From NCBI GenBank assembly GCA_947044365.1, contig OX345638.1, positions 1,743,701 through 1,807,700 of the forward strand: a stretch of DNA of 64,000 bases, in the 5' to 3' direction. The position numbers and the translations under genes are program-made. The notes below the pieces were generated by a model. The model searched no databases and was not told where the DNA came from. It was given only the letters and a program-made list of their open reading frames with translations. This stretch comes from Petrosia ficiformis (lineage: Eukaryota; Porifera; Demospongiae; Haplosclerida; Petrosiidae). Position 1 is the first letter of the stretch, and each line of letters opens with the position of its first letter. Positions 36,001 to 46,065 of this stretch are shown piece after piece.

Positions 36001-37211
36001 GTAAACCTCACTTTTACTGCTAAAGGGTCCAACAATACTGGTTCTGAAAATATCAGATTTCTAACTGCAAGACTTCTTATATGACGCAGACGACGCTAGA
36101 TTCAGATAACAGATAAATTCCATCAATAGTCCAATGTCTATTCCATTAGTCAAGTATCTATTTTACCAGTCCAATGCCACATTCATTTGTCAATCTACAT
36201 GTCAATCTGTCAATTTGTCTAATATCTGTTACATTAGTCCAGCATCAATTTCATTAGTCCAGCATCAATTCCATTAGTCCAACATCCATTCCACTAGTCC
36301 AATATCCATTCCATCAGTCCAATATCCATTCCATTAGTCTAGCACCCATTGCATTAGTCCAATATCCATTCGACTAGTCCAACATCCATTCCACTAGTCT
36401 AATATTCATTCCACTAGCCAATGTCCATTCTATTAGTCCAGCACCCATTACATTAGTCCAATATACATTCTACTAGTCCAATATCCATTCCATTAGTGTA
36501 ATATCTATTTCATTAGTACTAATGTTTATTTCATTTGTCCAAAATCCATTTCGAGTGCCTAATATCCAATCAATAGTCATAACCATAGTATTTATTTGAA
36601 AACCCATTCCATTCATCCAATACATCAAACATCCTTTGATGTATTTCAGGACACACCCAATAGAACAGTGAAATCTATATACAGACTTAGGAAAACTACC
36701 TGAGATATGATTAATTTTGATGAAATACACAAAACATATTCAACCCCCAAAATCCCAATAATGGCTCGTCACAGGAATGCACCCAACAGGTACATGTGTA
36801 GTATAGTATGTTCGTAATGTAGGCGTGGCTGAACCATAAGGTTTCTTGTCGTTAGGGTTAAAATCTGAACAAAGTTGACATTATTTTGTAGCCACACCCA
36901 TAAATTAAAGTGGCTGCGTTCCTGCAATTAGGCTCTTTCCACAATCCCCATGTGGACAAGATTACTGCTTTACTATGAGGATGTATCCTTATTAACTTGA
37001 ATAGCCCATTCAACATCTAACACCCATTCACTGTGTAAAACATCCTACAGGTAACTTATATATATATATACACAGAAATCATCTCAGACATAAAATGACA
37101 AACAAAGTCTATAATAATCATACAATTTCCTTCACAAACAAAGACAGCTCATACTTGTTGTGTTCTCAGGTTCACGTGATTAGGTGCTCTTACAGTCTTA
37201 TTACTTGCCAT
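22259..37211 (-). CDS. UVRAG: UVRAG/Vps38-type subunit of the class III PI3-kinase complex
   Basis: Sixteen exons join exactly in frame to 2361 nt (786 aa): 37211-37155, 36095-35972, 34225-34191, 33695-33632, 33343-33240, 32630-32457, 32223-32189, 30228-30123, 29511-29430, 28973-28844, 28106-28019, 27836-27779, 27189-27021, 25833-25755, 23895-23795 and 23213-22259. The order matches UVRAG. A C2 domain comes first (residues about 15-200, with [14 protein letters not shown] and [12 protein letters not shown], then NPMWGSLLF). A Lys/Glu/Gln-rich coiled coil follows (about 200-330). Then comes the BARA2-type domain, with [26 protein letters not shown] and [19 protein letters not shown]. The last exon encodes a 317-residue Ser/Pro-rich disordered tail. 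The protein partners Beclin-1/VPS34 in endosome and autophagosome maturation. The length is close to the vertebrate protein (about 700 aa). The tail contains a duplicated block ([13 protein letters not shown]). An AATAAA on the minus strand lies just after the stop. Confidence 0.92.
23940..24270. repeat. (ACAT)n microsatellite
   Basis: Long TACATACATACA tract in a UVRAG intron. Related tracts: 27230-27700 (higher-order units of about 100 bp with TACATTAAGTACATAC and GTACATTGTACATG), 53270-53340 and 56960-57050. Confidence 0.95.
24525..25700. repeat. CTAGTCAACATGTACATGTAT repeat field with inverted blocks
   Basis: Units of about 20 bp ending in ATCTAGTCAACATG repeat in both orientations. Several blocks invert around CTTGTACATCAAGTACAAG-type centres (24805, 25105, 25255). 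A SINE fragment is inserted at 25562. Confidence 0.85.
25562..25630 (+). mobile_element. SINE 3' end fragment
   Basis: Only the body stem (CACCTGAG to CTCAGGTG) and the (TTTC)n tail of the same SINE family are present, in plus orientation, within the 24.5-25.7 kb CTAGTCAACATGTACATG repeat field. Confidence 0.75.
28650..28797 (-). mobile_element. tRNA-derived SINE, diverged copy
   Basis: This copy has the tRNA-like head with A- and B-boxes, the body hairpin and the CTTT tail on the minus strand. It has more substitutions than the 3588 copy, and lies in a UVRAG intron. Confidence 0.8.
29028..29415. repeat. 34-bp tandem repeat carrying DR1-like TGACCTTTGACCCC motifs
   Basis: About 11 units read CTATGACCTTTGACCCCAC then TGATGTACAGAGATA. 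At least seven keep an intact TGACCTTTGACC. A second small array at 32241-32435 has TGAACTTTGACCCC in units of about 53 bp. Both lie in UVRAG introns. Confidence 0.9.
30229..31160. repeat. (GATA)n and (TA)n tracts
   Basis: Alternating GATA and long TA runs on both sides of the foldback at 30721, directly beyond the acceptor of UVRAG exon 8. Other (GATA)n: 25840-25995, 29550-29640. Other (TA)n: 11876-11935, 12072-12110, 12180-12205. Confidence 0.9.
30721..30821. repeat. Foldback element in UVRAG intron
   Basis: 25-bp exact arms (CTATATGCGTTATATAAACC and continuing) at 30721-30745 and 30797-30821 flank an inner pair of GATATCACCC / GGGTGATATC with a CCCTCGGGCTACGCCCTCGG centre. The centre is GC-rich in otherwise (TA)n surroundings. 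Confidence 0.8.
32640..33065. repeat. (GACA)n/(GAGACA)n simple repeat
   Basis: Degenerate ACAGACAGACAGAGA units beginning 10 bp beyond the acceptor of UVRAG exon 6. The long minus-strand Cys/Leu/Ser open frames here are artefacts. Confidence 0.9.
33751..33812 (-). mobile_element. SINE body and tail only
   Basis: Contains the (GAAA)n tail and the CACCTGAGGCAA / TTGCCTCAGGTG inverted repeat of the SINE body; the tRNA head is absent. UVRAG intron. Confidence 0.75.
34285..34518. mobile_element. MITE (AATTGAAGGGCTGAG ends)
   Basis: AATTGAAGGGCTGAGAAGTA at the left mirrors TACCTCTGAGCCCTTCAATT at the right, 234 bp apart. UVRAG intron, next to a family F copy at 34610-34780. Confidence 0.75.
35215..35965. 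repeat. 40-bp minisatellite, about 19 copies
   Basis: The unit TTTACATGTATATAAATG followed by TACATGTATTACTATGTATA changes in the second half to variants with ACATACATGTACATG. It ends within 10 bp of the donor of UVRAG exon 2. Confidence 0.9.
36110..36560. repeat. Degenerate 24-bp repeat CCATTAGTCCAATATCCATT
   Basis: About 18 imperfect units in UVRAG intron 1, starting just upstream of exon 2. Confidence 0.8.
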
Positions 37212-37266
37212 GGTACTATTCTTCACATCAGTCGGAGGTCACACAGTTTGGAGTATTGACGTGACA
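37172..37266 (-). promoter_or_regulatory. UVRAG start region with E-box/CLEAR-like and CRE-like motifs
   Basis: TCACGTGA at 37172-37179 lies inside coding exon 1 and matches the core of the CLEAR element bound by TFEB/MITF factors. TGACGTGA at 37257-37264, about 46 bp upstream of the ATG, resembles a CRE half-palindrome. Both are short sequence matches only. Confidence 0.35.
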
Positions 37267-38155
37267 CACCTACTTATGTAATAAGAACACGCCCATTTAA
37301 TTAGGCTTAATAGGCTATGAATATTGAATTTAATTAATAATAGTTCTGTGGATCTCTTTTCTTTATGTATTTAGCAACAGAAATTTCCTTCAAATTTCAT
37401 TATTTCACTATATTAGTAGAATTCACATAATGATAGTAGTATAGCATACATTCGTGCATGGTCTGGTACTCAATTGTTTCTTGGTATTGATTTTCTTATC
37501 TAATACCTTACTGAGGTCACTAACAGTCCCATTGAGATAGCAGATTGTGCTTGGGGTGAATCTAAGTTTTCAATTTGGGCCCCTTTACAGTCTAGTCTGG
37601 TCCAGTGGTCTGGTCCAGTTTGGACATCCAATAGTCCAGTCCAGAAAATGGGAATTCCAAATTGCTTGCTCGGACTTATTTGTGTAAAGTTGTGCACTCT
37701 TTTTAATGTATTTTAAAATGTATAATGCTTAGAAGCTTTGGCCTCCACAACAGGTCCGAGTCCCCCCCCCCCCCCCCTCCTCTCAGTATTGTGGTATGCC
37801 GCAACTTCACTGACGTTACATATGACATGCTTTTGTAATTCAAAATTTAGGCACAAAACATGTAATTACTTATTTATAATTACTGGGGTGAACCCAGCAC
37901 TGGGGTGTCTGTAAGTACGTTTCTATGTGTCGTACAAAAATACCCCATGTTCTAATTTTAGCTGTGTAAGTATTACCACATGTTCTATTATATATATAGT
38001 CACATACTCAACAATTACTGACCACTGTCAATCATTCTTCTAATTTTGCAGTGTGTAAAAAAAAAAAAATCTATGGTAAAAGTAATTATATATACGTAGG
38101 TCTAACCTCACGTACAATAATTATACACAGTGCAAAAATTAATTAATTGTACACG
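37212..38155. other. Divergent intergenic region between UVRAG and the GST gene
   Basis: About 940 bp separate the start codons of UVRAG (minus) and the xi-class GST (plus), so both promoters lie here. The stretch holds a run of 16 C residues at 37762-37777, an A run near 38050-38061, short CCAGTCTGGTCCA-like direct repeats near 37600-37650, and no other gene that can be supported. Confidence 0.7.
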
Positions 38156-41100
38156 ATGCAACGCCGTATAACACAGTTAACACTGTATTACAAGACTAAG
38201 TGGTTTCGTGCTACACTGTTATTCTTACATCAAAGAACCATGACATCTACACAAGAGGGTAAAAAGTCTTTTGCTGTGGACCTTAACAAATATACAAACA
38301 AGAAAGGTGAATTTTTGAGGCCTCCAAGTTCCTTTCGTGACTGGATATCAGCAGACGGTAGCACAGGTTTCAAGGCTGAAATTGGACGATACCACCTCTA
38401 TGTTTCATATGCATGTCCCTGGGCTCATCGAACTCTAATTACACGTAAGCTCAAAGGGCTTGAAGATGTCATTAGTGTGGACGTAGTGGATCATTATCTA
38501 GGAAGTGATGGATGGCGTTTCAATCCTGAGGCCCGAGACAGTACCCCTGATACCGTTAATGATTTCAAATTTCTCAAGCAGGTTTATTTCCTCGCCAATC
38601 CAAACTATGAAGGTCGAGTCACAGTACCTGTTCTGTTTGATAAGAGAGAACAAAAGATTGTCAGCAATGAGTCTGCTGAAATACTTCGTATGTTAGCATC
38701 AGCTTTTAATGAGTTCTGTCCAACACCTGAGGCTAAAGCATTAGACCTGTATCCTCCAGCTCTTCGTGAGAAGATTGATGAACTAAATGAGTGGATTTAC
38801 AAGTGAGAATTATCTTAATAACAATACATCGTCAAATATAGTCATGCTATGTATAATTATGTATTTATATATAATTATGTATGTATATGTAATTATGTGT
38901 AATTATGTATGTATATGTAATTATGTGTAATTTTGTATGTATATGTAATTATGGCTATAATTACATGTAGTTATGAATATAAATTACATATAATTAGTTG
39001 TATATTGGTTCATGTGTACACAAACATCTCCATTAATCTACTCACACAGAGATATCAATAATGGTGTCTATCGTTCTGGATTTGCTACCACACAAGAAGC
39101 TTATGATAAAGCTGTAAGGGAACTATTTGGAGCTTTGGATAGGGTGGAAGAGATTCTGTCTCATCATCGTTACCTCGCAGGATCATGTATTACTGAGGCT
39201 GATATACGTCTATACACTACATTAGTACGATTTGATCTTGTTTATGTCGGCCATTTTAAGGTTTGTGTTAGATTTAACTAGTGAATATATCTGTAATATA
39301 CACATGAGTATACATGTATTATGAACATGTAGATAGAATGTGTTGGTAATATGAATACTGTGACACATGCTCAGGTTACTATCAGTATACTTGTACATAT
39401 ACATGTACATGCATTACTATAGATGTACTACTGTGTATGAGTATACATGTATGCATATACATGTAATCAGCAATGTACTACTGTGTATAGTATGACTACA
39501 TGTACATCAGTGTTTTTGATAAGCTCATATGGTGCACCATTGGCCCATAGAGCTTCTTATTTGGCACTGCACAGTTCTCTCTTTGGGCCAGTGGCGCAGT
39601 TAATTATGATTATATTGTCACTAACAGCATTAACTCTTAGTTAATTGGCTCAGGATGTATTCTCAATGGCGCACACACTAAACATTTTTGAGCCAATTTG
39701 GCCCAAGCTTCAAAAGTTATCAAAAACTCTGATGTACATCTATTGCTATAGATGTGTTATATTACTATGTATAAGTAAGTATACATGTATATGTAATCAG
39801 TAATGTACTACTGTGTATAGTATGAGTACATGTACATGTATTGCTATAGATGACCAATCAGATTGCAACATTTTAACAGGCTATCATCTGTAGATTATTA
39901 CTTGTACATGTTGAACATACATATACATGTATGTGTACATGTACTACATGTAGAATGTAAATCCTTTTCTCTGAGGGTGGGTGGGTGGGTTCACTGACTC
40001 TTGGAATAGTATGTTCAAATTTGTCACAATTTTTTTTTTATTGGTTTTAGTGTAATAAGAAACGCATCGTTGACTATCCCAACATGTGGGGATATTTGAG
40101 AGACCTTTATAACACACCAGGATTTGGAGAAACAACAAATAGATTCCATATTGAACATCACTACCAGGTATGGACTGTAATTCATGATAACTTAAGCCTA
40201 CTTTTAACCTTTAGAGGACTGACGTCACATATATGTGACATTTGACCCCTAAGCAGTTGGGAGTGAGTTCCTAGCGTTACAAAGCACTCCAAGAGCTTGT
40301 AATTGGTGTCAGTATGAGCCCATTAAAATGGCTTAAAAAGTTGATGGTTTTTCGGCCGCTCTTTGCCCTAAATATAGACTATAGGGGGAATTTAAAAGAG
40401 GTGTATTCCTCTGCTAATGGAAGTTTGAAGGGGTGCAGCCCCCTCACTGCCCACACAATCTGTTGGGTAGCTGAGACAGTTCTCTTGCTGTGAAAACCGA
40501 TATTGTGGGTTTAGCTGGTGCCAACCTGCAGTGGGGTGCCCCAGTTACAGTCAAAAGAGGGAGAACACTGCATTTGAATTATAGTCCTACGAAGCACATG
40601 GAGACTTTCAAGTCTCGGGTAAGGAGGTTGCTAGAAGTAGTACTCCATGTCGGAAAAGGAGCCAAGTTTGGGGTACATAAAGTGGACAAGATATATGCAG
40701 AGTCGCCAGTGTTGGCAATTGGAAAAATTTTTTTAAAAAAAGGAAGCTCAGTGCTCTAAGGGTTAATTAATTGTGTGTACTAATTTTAGTGATTTTAGTG
40801 ACTGACGTAAGAATTACTAAAATTAGTACATGCTAAAAATATATTTGGTGATCAGCATCACTCAGAAATTTTGGTGCATGCTACAATGTAATGTAATTCT
40901 AAAGTAGATTCCATAATGAACATCACTATTAAGTATGGACTGTAATTTCCACAAGTGGTTAACAATATCACAGACTTATACAAAAAGAAACATTTAATTC
41001 TTACGTGTAGCTTGACCTTTGAACTGTGACGTACATTACTAGGACAATTATATCAATTTATTATTTTATTTTCAGGGAAGCCACATTCAAATAAATCCTA

Positions 41101-41171
41101 AAGGTATTGTTGCCATTGGTCCTGATATTGACTATTCTGTACCTCACGATAGGGCAACAAGATTCCACTAG
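38156..41171 (+). CDS. Xi-class glutathione transferase / glutathionyl-hydroquinone reductase
   Basis: Four exons (38156-38802, 39050-39260, 40051-40167, 41076-41171) join in frame to 1071 nt, or 356 aa. The family (yeast ECM4/Gto, bacterial YqjG) reduces glutathionyl-quinones and uses a catalytic cysteine at the thioredoxin-fold active site. Here SYACPWAHR (Cys about residue 91) is that motif. It is followed by the family landmarks DGWRFNPEARDSTPDTVN, RVTVPVLFDKREQKIVSNES and NGVYRSGFATTQEAYD. AGSCITEADIRLYTTLVRFD lies in the helical domain, and FHIEHHYQ and GPDIDY lie near the end. The first 30 residues lack acidic residues and carry several Arg/Lys, which suggests a mitochondrial presequence; a second Met (MTSTQEG) could start a cytosolic form. 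The length fits the family. Intron 3 carries a piggyBac-like MITE. Confidence 0.92.
40204..40766. mobile_element. piggyBac-like non-autonomous element with TTAA target duplication
   Basis: TTAACCTTTAGAGGACTGA at 40204 and its inverse TCAGTGCTCTAAGGGTTAA ending at 40766 give 19-bp ends (two mismatches) flanked by TTAA. TTAA is the piggyBac target signature. The 563-bp interior holds an 89-codon open stretch (40490-40759) with no transposase similarity. GST gene intron 3. Confidence 0.75.
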
Positions 41172-41897
41172 CAGTTTATTAATATCATCATGACAATCAC
41201 CAATAGGGTGACCACCACCCAATTTATAATTCATTTTTATAAAAATATAATTATATATAATTATATTATTATTGAAAATTAAAATGATTTTTACAATCTT
41301 TATAGTAATAATTATAAATTTATGGAAATATGAGAGAATGAAAGTGTATGTTTTAGTACAAAGATACATCATTAATTTTCACTACAGTTACACAATTGGC
41401 TGCACAGGGTTGTCATGGTTACTTGATGCTTTTGGCATTTGTCAAGCATATATCGTCAGTGATTTGATTATGAAGTGCGTCTTGCAAAATAAATAGCAAG
41501 TAAAAAATAAGAAAAATTATTATACCTTCTGAGGAACTTATCAAATTCCCTTCTACATGCAAACCCAGTTCTTCTCACTCAAATATTCTCTTTGAGTTAT
41601 TAATAGTTTAACCATCATTTGACCTGTGAATGAACAGAATGTGGAAGGGTCTTGAAGCACAACATCTACAACTAACTACGTAGCCTGAGGAGCCAGTTGT
41701 AACAGAGGTGCTTTCGAGTCTGTCCAACCTTCTGTTTTCAAATTATGGGTTTATCATCAGTTGATTCAGAAATACATAAATAACTTGAAAGTCGTATGGA
41801 CTATTTTACATCATGCTTTGTTGTATGACAAGATTATAGTTCGTTTTAGAATTTTAAGTTAAGATAATCAAACACATCAACAAGTAGAAAACATAAG
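41172..41897. other. Convergent 3' intergenic region after the GST gene
   Basis: AATAAA at 41488-41493 is a likely polyadenylation signal for the GST gene. The rest is AT-rich with no supportable gene; the minus-strand neighbour ends at 41898. Confidence 0.6.
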
Positions 41898-44800
41898 TTA
41901 TGAAACCATAAACTTTACGTAGGTAGAAATTAGAAAACAATGTGTCTTAAATGTATGGTAGTTGCAATAAACAGGGCCCCATAATGGCAGCGCTAGCATC
42001 ATTATGAAACACGTATATAGGGAATAAGCGGGATGAGGTTTTCTCAAAGGACTGTGTGGATGAATCTCTTCCACAGGAACTCTTGCTTGTTGAGATGGAG
42101 TAGGAACAGAGCTTAGTTGTCCTTCCTTCATTAGTGAGTTGAGAGCATGAAAATGTATTTCTGAAATATGTTGAAGATCATTACGTACTAAAGATGGGTG
42201 GGGCGATACAAGAGGAATAGTTTGGATTTAATACAATAATTATGAAATATGTTGAAGTTCATTTTGTACTAAAGATGGGTGGGGGATAGAAGAGGAATAG
42301 TTTGGATTTAATACAATAATTATGAAATATGTTGAAGATCATTACGTACTAAAGGTGGGTGGGGGATAGAAGAGGAATAGTTTGGATTTAATACAATAAT
42401 TATGAAATATGTTGAAGATCATTACGTACTAAAGGTGGGTGGGGGGATAGAAGAGGAATAGTTTGGATTTAATACAATAATTATGAAATATGTTGAAGAT
42501 CATTACGTACTAAAGATGGGTGGGGAATAGAAGAGGAATAGTTTGGAAATAATTATGAAATCACTATTCAATTATCATAAACACACACAAATGTGGTTGG
42601 ATTTTCAAAAGGGTCTCATCTATACTAGTGTTGTTTTAGTATGACAATACTGACCACTTTTGGCTATAGTTATAGTATGTCTAGTTTATCACAATTTTAG
42701 TTATAGTTATACCATATAGCGGGTTTGTTTCGAGAGGGAAAAGTTTCGCGATTTTTGCGGATTTATTTCAAACCGCGAAATTTTCTTTGCGAATAATTCA
42801 CGTTTGATGGGAGTGGTTAATATAAACCCAACACGTTAATGTGTGAATGAATTATTAGACTAGTGGGTGTGGTTACCGTGAGTCATGGCACGGAGCATAT
42901 TCGCGATAGTTTACCTGCGAAACATTTGCTGATGTCCAAACCATGAAAGATTTCCCCCTCAAAATAAACCCGCTATACGATAGTTAATCATTTAGTCATA
43001 CATGTAGTTACACATGTAGTTGATTAACTAAAATAATATTAGGTTTACTAAAAGGGTTTTAGTTTTAGTTAACTAACTAAAAGTGCCCAATTTTAATTTT
43101 TGGTTAGTTAAGTAGACCTGCCATTTAGTTATAGTTTAGTTAACTAAAAGTCACAACACCTTACTAAAAGGGGTTTTAGTTTTAGTTAACTAACTAAAAT
43201 TGTCTATTATTGGCCATTTTCCATTTTAGTTAGTTATAGTTATTGCAATAGACTTGTCATTTAGTTATAGTTTAGTTAACTAAGTCACAACACCTTACTA
43301 AAAGGGGTTTTAGTTATAGTTATAGTTAACTAAAGCAACACCAATTTATAAATTCACCTGCCATTCATATACAGGAACCAAAACAGAATGAGCAACATAC
43401 TCTCTATTGTTTTATTGCTTATATACACATAAGAAATAAGTTTTTAAACAAAAAAGTTTGGACCAAAAGCCTTCTTCATGACATCAGAACATCCAGGCCA
43501 TGTATAATTATAAAGCACGTAGCAATATGAATTTGCCTATACACTGGAAGATTTTAAAAGGGCATTGCTCAAATATTGTTTTTTTATTCAAGACCCTTTG
43601 TCATAAATACTTACACATACCTCTCTTATCATAAGAATGACTTCGACTGACTAGCACTTTCTTCAAAAAAGAAACCATGGCTCCCAAGGCCAAAAATTTC
43701 TCTGGAAGTGGTAGAGAATCAAAATATTCAAAATCTACAGCAAATGGGTTTGGAGGAGAAGGTGTTGTGCAAATGGTTACCAGTTCAGCTATGATTTCCC
43801 AAGGTGGAATATCTAGAAATAATAAAGAAAAGGTAATTTTCAATATCACACAACAAGACAATGAAATTTTAACTATACTGATTTTAAATCTTACTTTTAT
43901 CTTTCCATGCTGATGTTGTTTTTAGTTGCAATGGAAAATCTTTCTCTGAGGTATCTTCACTAGAGAAACGCACTAATCTGTCATGATTAGAGCGAATCCA
44001 TACATATGGACAATTATATCGTGCATAACCAGCAATGAGAAACATAGTATAATCTTCTTCCTGATAGATACGTATATGTATGAATAATTAAATAAATAGA
44101 TGCATGAATAACAAATAAATGTATCATGCTTAGATGGATATGTTTGGTAAAGGGAAGGACTATTGAAAATAAAGAGATTATATTTCTGTCTTTCTATTTA
44201 TCTATCTTATCCATCCATCCATCTATCCATCCATTCATCCATTCATCCATCCATCCATCCATCCATCAATCAATCAATCAATCCATCCATCCTTCCATCC
44301 ATCCATCTATCCATTCATCCATCCATCCATCCATCCATCCATCCATCTATCCATCCATTCATCCATTCATCCATCCATCCATCCATCCATCAATCAATCA
44401 ATCAATCCATCCATCCTTCCATCCATCCATCTATCCATTCATCCATCCATCCATCCATCCATCCATCCATCCATCCATCCAGCCATCCATCTTACAACAT
44501 CCTGTTCAGTTTCACTGGGACTAGCTGGAGGAAGTCCTACATTAATAAATCCATATCCACTGATTCTAAAATTAATAATCATAAGAGTATCATGTAACAG
44601 TCATGTGACATACATGTATATACCTTCGTTGTTGATTCCGACTCATCATGAGTGATGTTCTAATGTGTAAAAAGGAATTCTATAACTTTATTTATCACTA
44701 CACTAGAATGTATACTAACTAGACAACAATAATCATAACAAGTGATTATAATAATATTTATTGTCAAGTGAAGATTCTGATACTACACAGAATGAAGTAC

Positions 44801-45956
44801 TCCATAGTCCGTACATATCCAATAGTACCACAGTCAGCAGTTCACTGTGGTGATCCCTGTAACTTTATGGGATCCCAAAATACTTTTGAATCACATTCTA
44901 ACAGTTAAAGAATAGTGTTGTTTTAGTTAACTATAACTATAACTAAAACTAAAACCCCTTTTAGTAAGACATTATGACATTTAGTTAATTAAATTAAAAT
45001 AGAATCAAAATACAAGCCAATGAATATAACTAAACTAAAACGTTTTTAGTAAGCAAATGAATGACCTTTAGAAAACCACATACTATAATTTTTGTCAAAC
45101 TAAAACAACACTAATAATCTAAATAGTCCTTCCCATTCTTTTGTGTGTGTCAAATTCCAATCCATTGCTTCATTATTGAGTTACAGTATAATCATGTATT
45201 AACCTTATGACATTAAACTATATACTATAGTACATATAAGTTATTGAGTTACAGTATAATCATGTATTAACCTTATGACATTAAACTATATACTATAGTA
45301 CATATAAGTTATTGAGTTACAGTATAATCATGTATTAACCTTATGACATTAAGCTATTAAATATAAAGTCATCACATCTTAATTTTGAGGACATCGTGAA
45401 TGTGAACAGACTTTAGTCATAAGTGTATTTATAGACATACGAATCTTTTGGTAAAGGTTCTTGTCCATATCTTCCAAATGAACTGGCTGGTGAATTACTG
45501 GCTGATAATAGAATTGGTATGGTTGGTTCATTTATTATACTACAAATCATTTCTTCTCTTCCTCGTAAATGTAGTCTTGGTACCTGCCCCTTTTGTATAG
45601 AGAGGAAGGGGTCTGGTATCGCAAGCAGCATACTCCTTTCCCCATTTTGGGGAAACCGCATGTCACTGTGTATTGTGTATAAACAGTAATTAAGATTAAA
45701 TTCTTTTGAGACAACTCTATGATGCATGCAATGCCAGACCCCTTCCTCTAGCTTTCTATGCAAAGAGGGCGGTACCAAGACTATGTCACATGTACATTAT
45801 AATAATTATGTATGTACATACGTAGCATACATACGTACCTTTACACACCCAACTTGCAATAGTTCAGAGAGAAAATGATTCAGTTTTTTCTTCTCTGCCT
45901 GTGTTTATAATTACATAGTATTGAATAATGAAATACACTACTAAGTCCCTTACCAT
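41898..45956 (-). CDS. Unrecognised 310-residue protein
   Basis: Eight segments join with matching phases to 933 nt: 45956-45954 (ATG only), 45898-45839, 45583-45441, 44661-44626 (approximate), 44565-44496, 44060-43895, 43812-43621 and 42160-41898. I do not recognise the family. The N-terminal half has [17 protein letters not shown], then [15 protein letters not shown] and [19 protein letters not shown]. The centre has [18 protein letters not shown] and a hydrophobic segment ([16 protein letters not shown]), followed by [20 protein letters not shown]. The C-terminus ends with a hydrophobic Tyr/Phe/Cys-rich stretch ([16 protein letters not shown]) that could be one membrane segment. The weakest points are the single-codon first exon and the acceptor at 45583, which lies within a MITE terminal repeat. 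It is divergently paired with the CEP295-like gene. Confidence 0.6.
42170..42560. repeat. Tandem repeat of about 84 bp, 5 copies
   Basis: The unit contains GTTGAAGATCATTACGTACT, GGTGGGTGGGGGATAGAAG and TTTGGATTTAATACAATAA. It lies directly beyond the acceptor of the last exon of the 310-aa gene. Confidence 0.9.
42711..42981. mobile_element. MITE family I (ACCRTATAGCGGG ends), nested
   Basis: ACCATATAGCGGGTTTGTTT at the left mirrors AAATAAACCCGCTATACGAT at the right. It is inserted inside a family D element (42630-43345). A related element with ACCGTATAGCTAGAAA ends is at 47391-47706, in a CEP295-like intron. Confidence 0.75.
45573..45781. mobile_element. MITE family L (AGTCTTGGTACCGCCC ends) overlapping an exon start
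   Basis: AGTCTTGGTACCTGCCCC at the left and GGCGGTACCAAGACT at the right, with GGAAGGGGTCTGG / CCAGACCCCTTCC inside. A relative lies at 46358-46619 (TAGTCTGGTATCCGCCCC / GGCGGGTACCAGACTA). The left end includes the acceptor used by the 310-aa gene model at 45583. Confidence 0.75.
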
Positions 45957-46065
45957 TTTTTGATTAATTATTAATAATTAATTACAATTATTATTAAATA
46001 ATTAATTATATTATTATTTTTAAAATGGCCGCAATGGCGGGAGTTTGAATAAAGCAACAGAAAGT
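45957..46065. promoter_or_regulatory. Divergent promoter of the 310-aa gene and the CEP295-like gene
   Basis: The two proposed start codons are 109 bp apart, head to head. The interval is extremely AT-rich except for AAAATGGCCGC (46022-46032) and CAATGGCGG (46032-46040). Both resemble the ATGGCGG-type YY1/initiator motif common at TATA-less animal promoters. No TATA box is evident. Confidence 0.4.

Noticed and set aside
40490..40759. 89-codon gene
   Set aside because: It lies wholly inside a TTAA-flanked element in an intron and shows no recognisable protein family.
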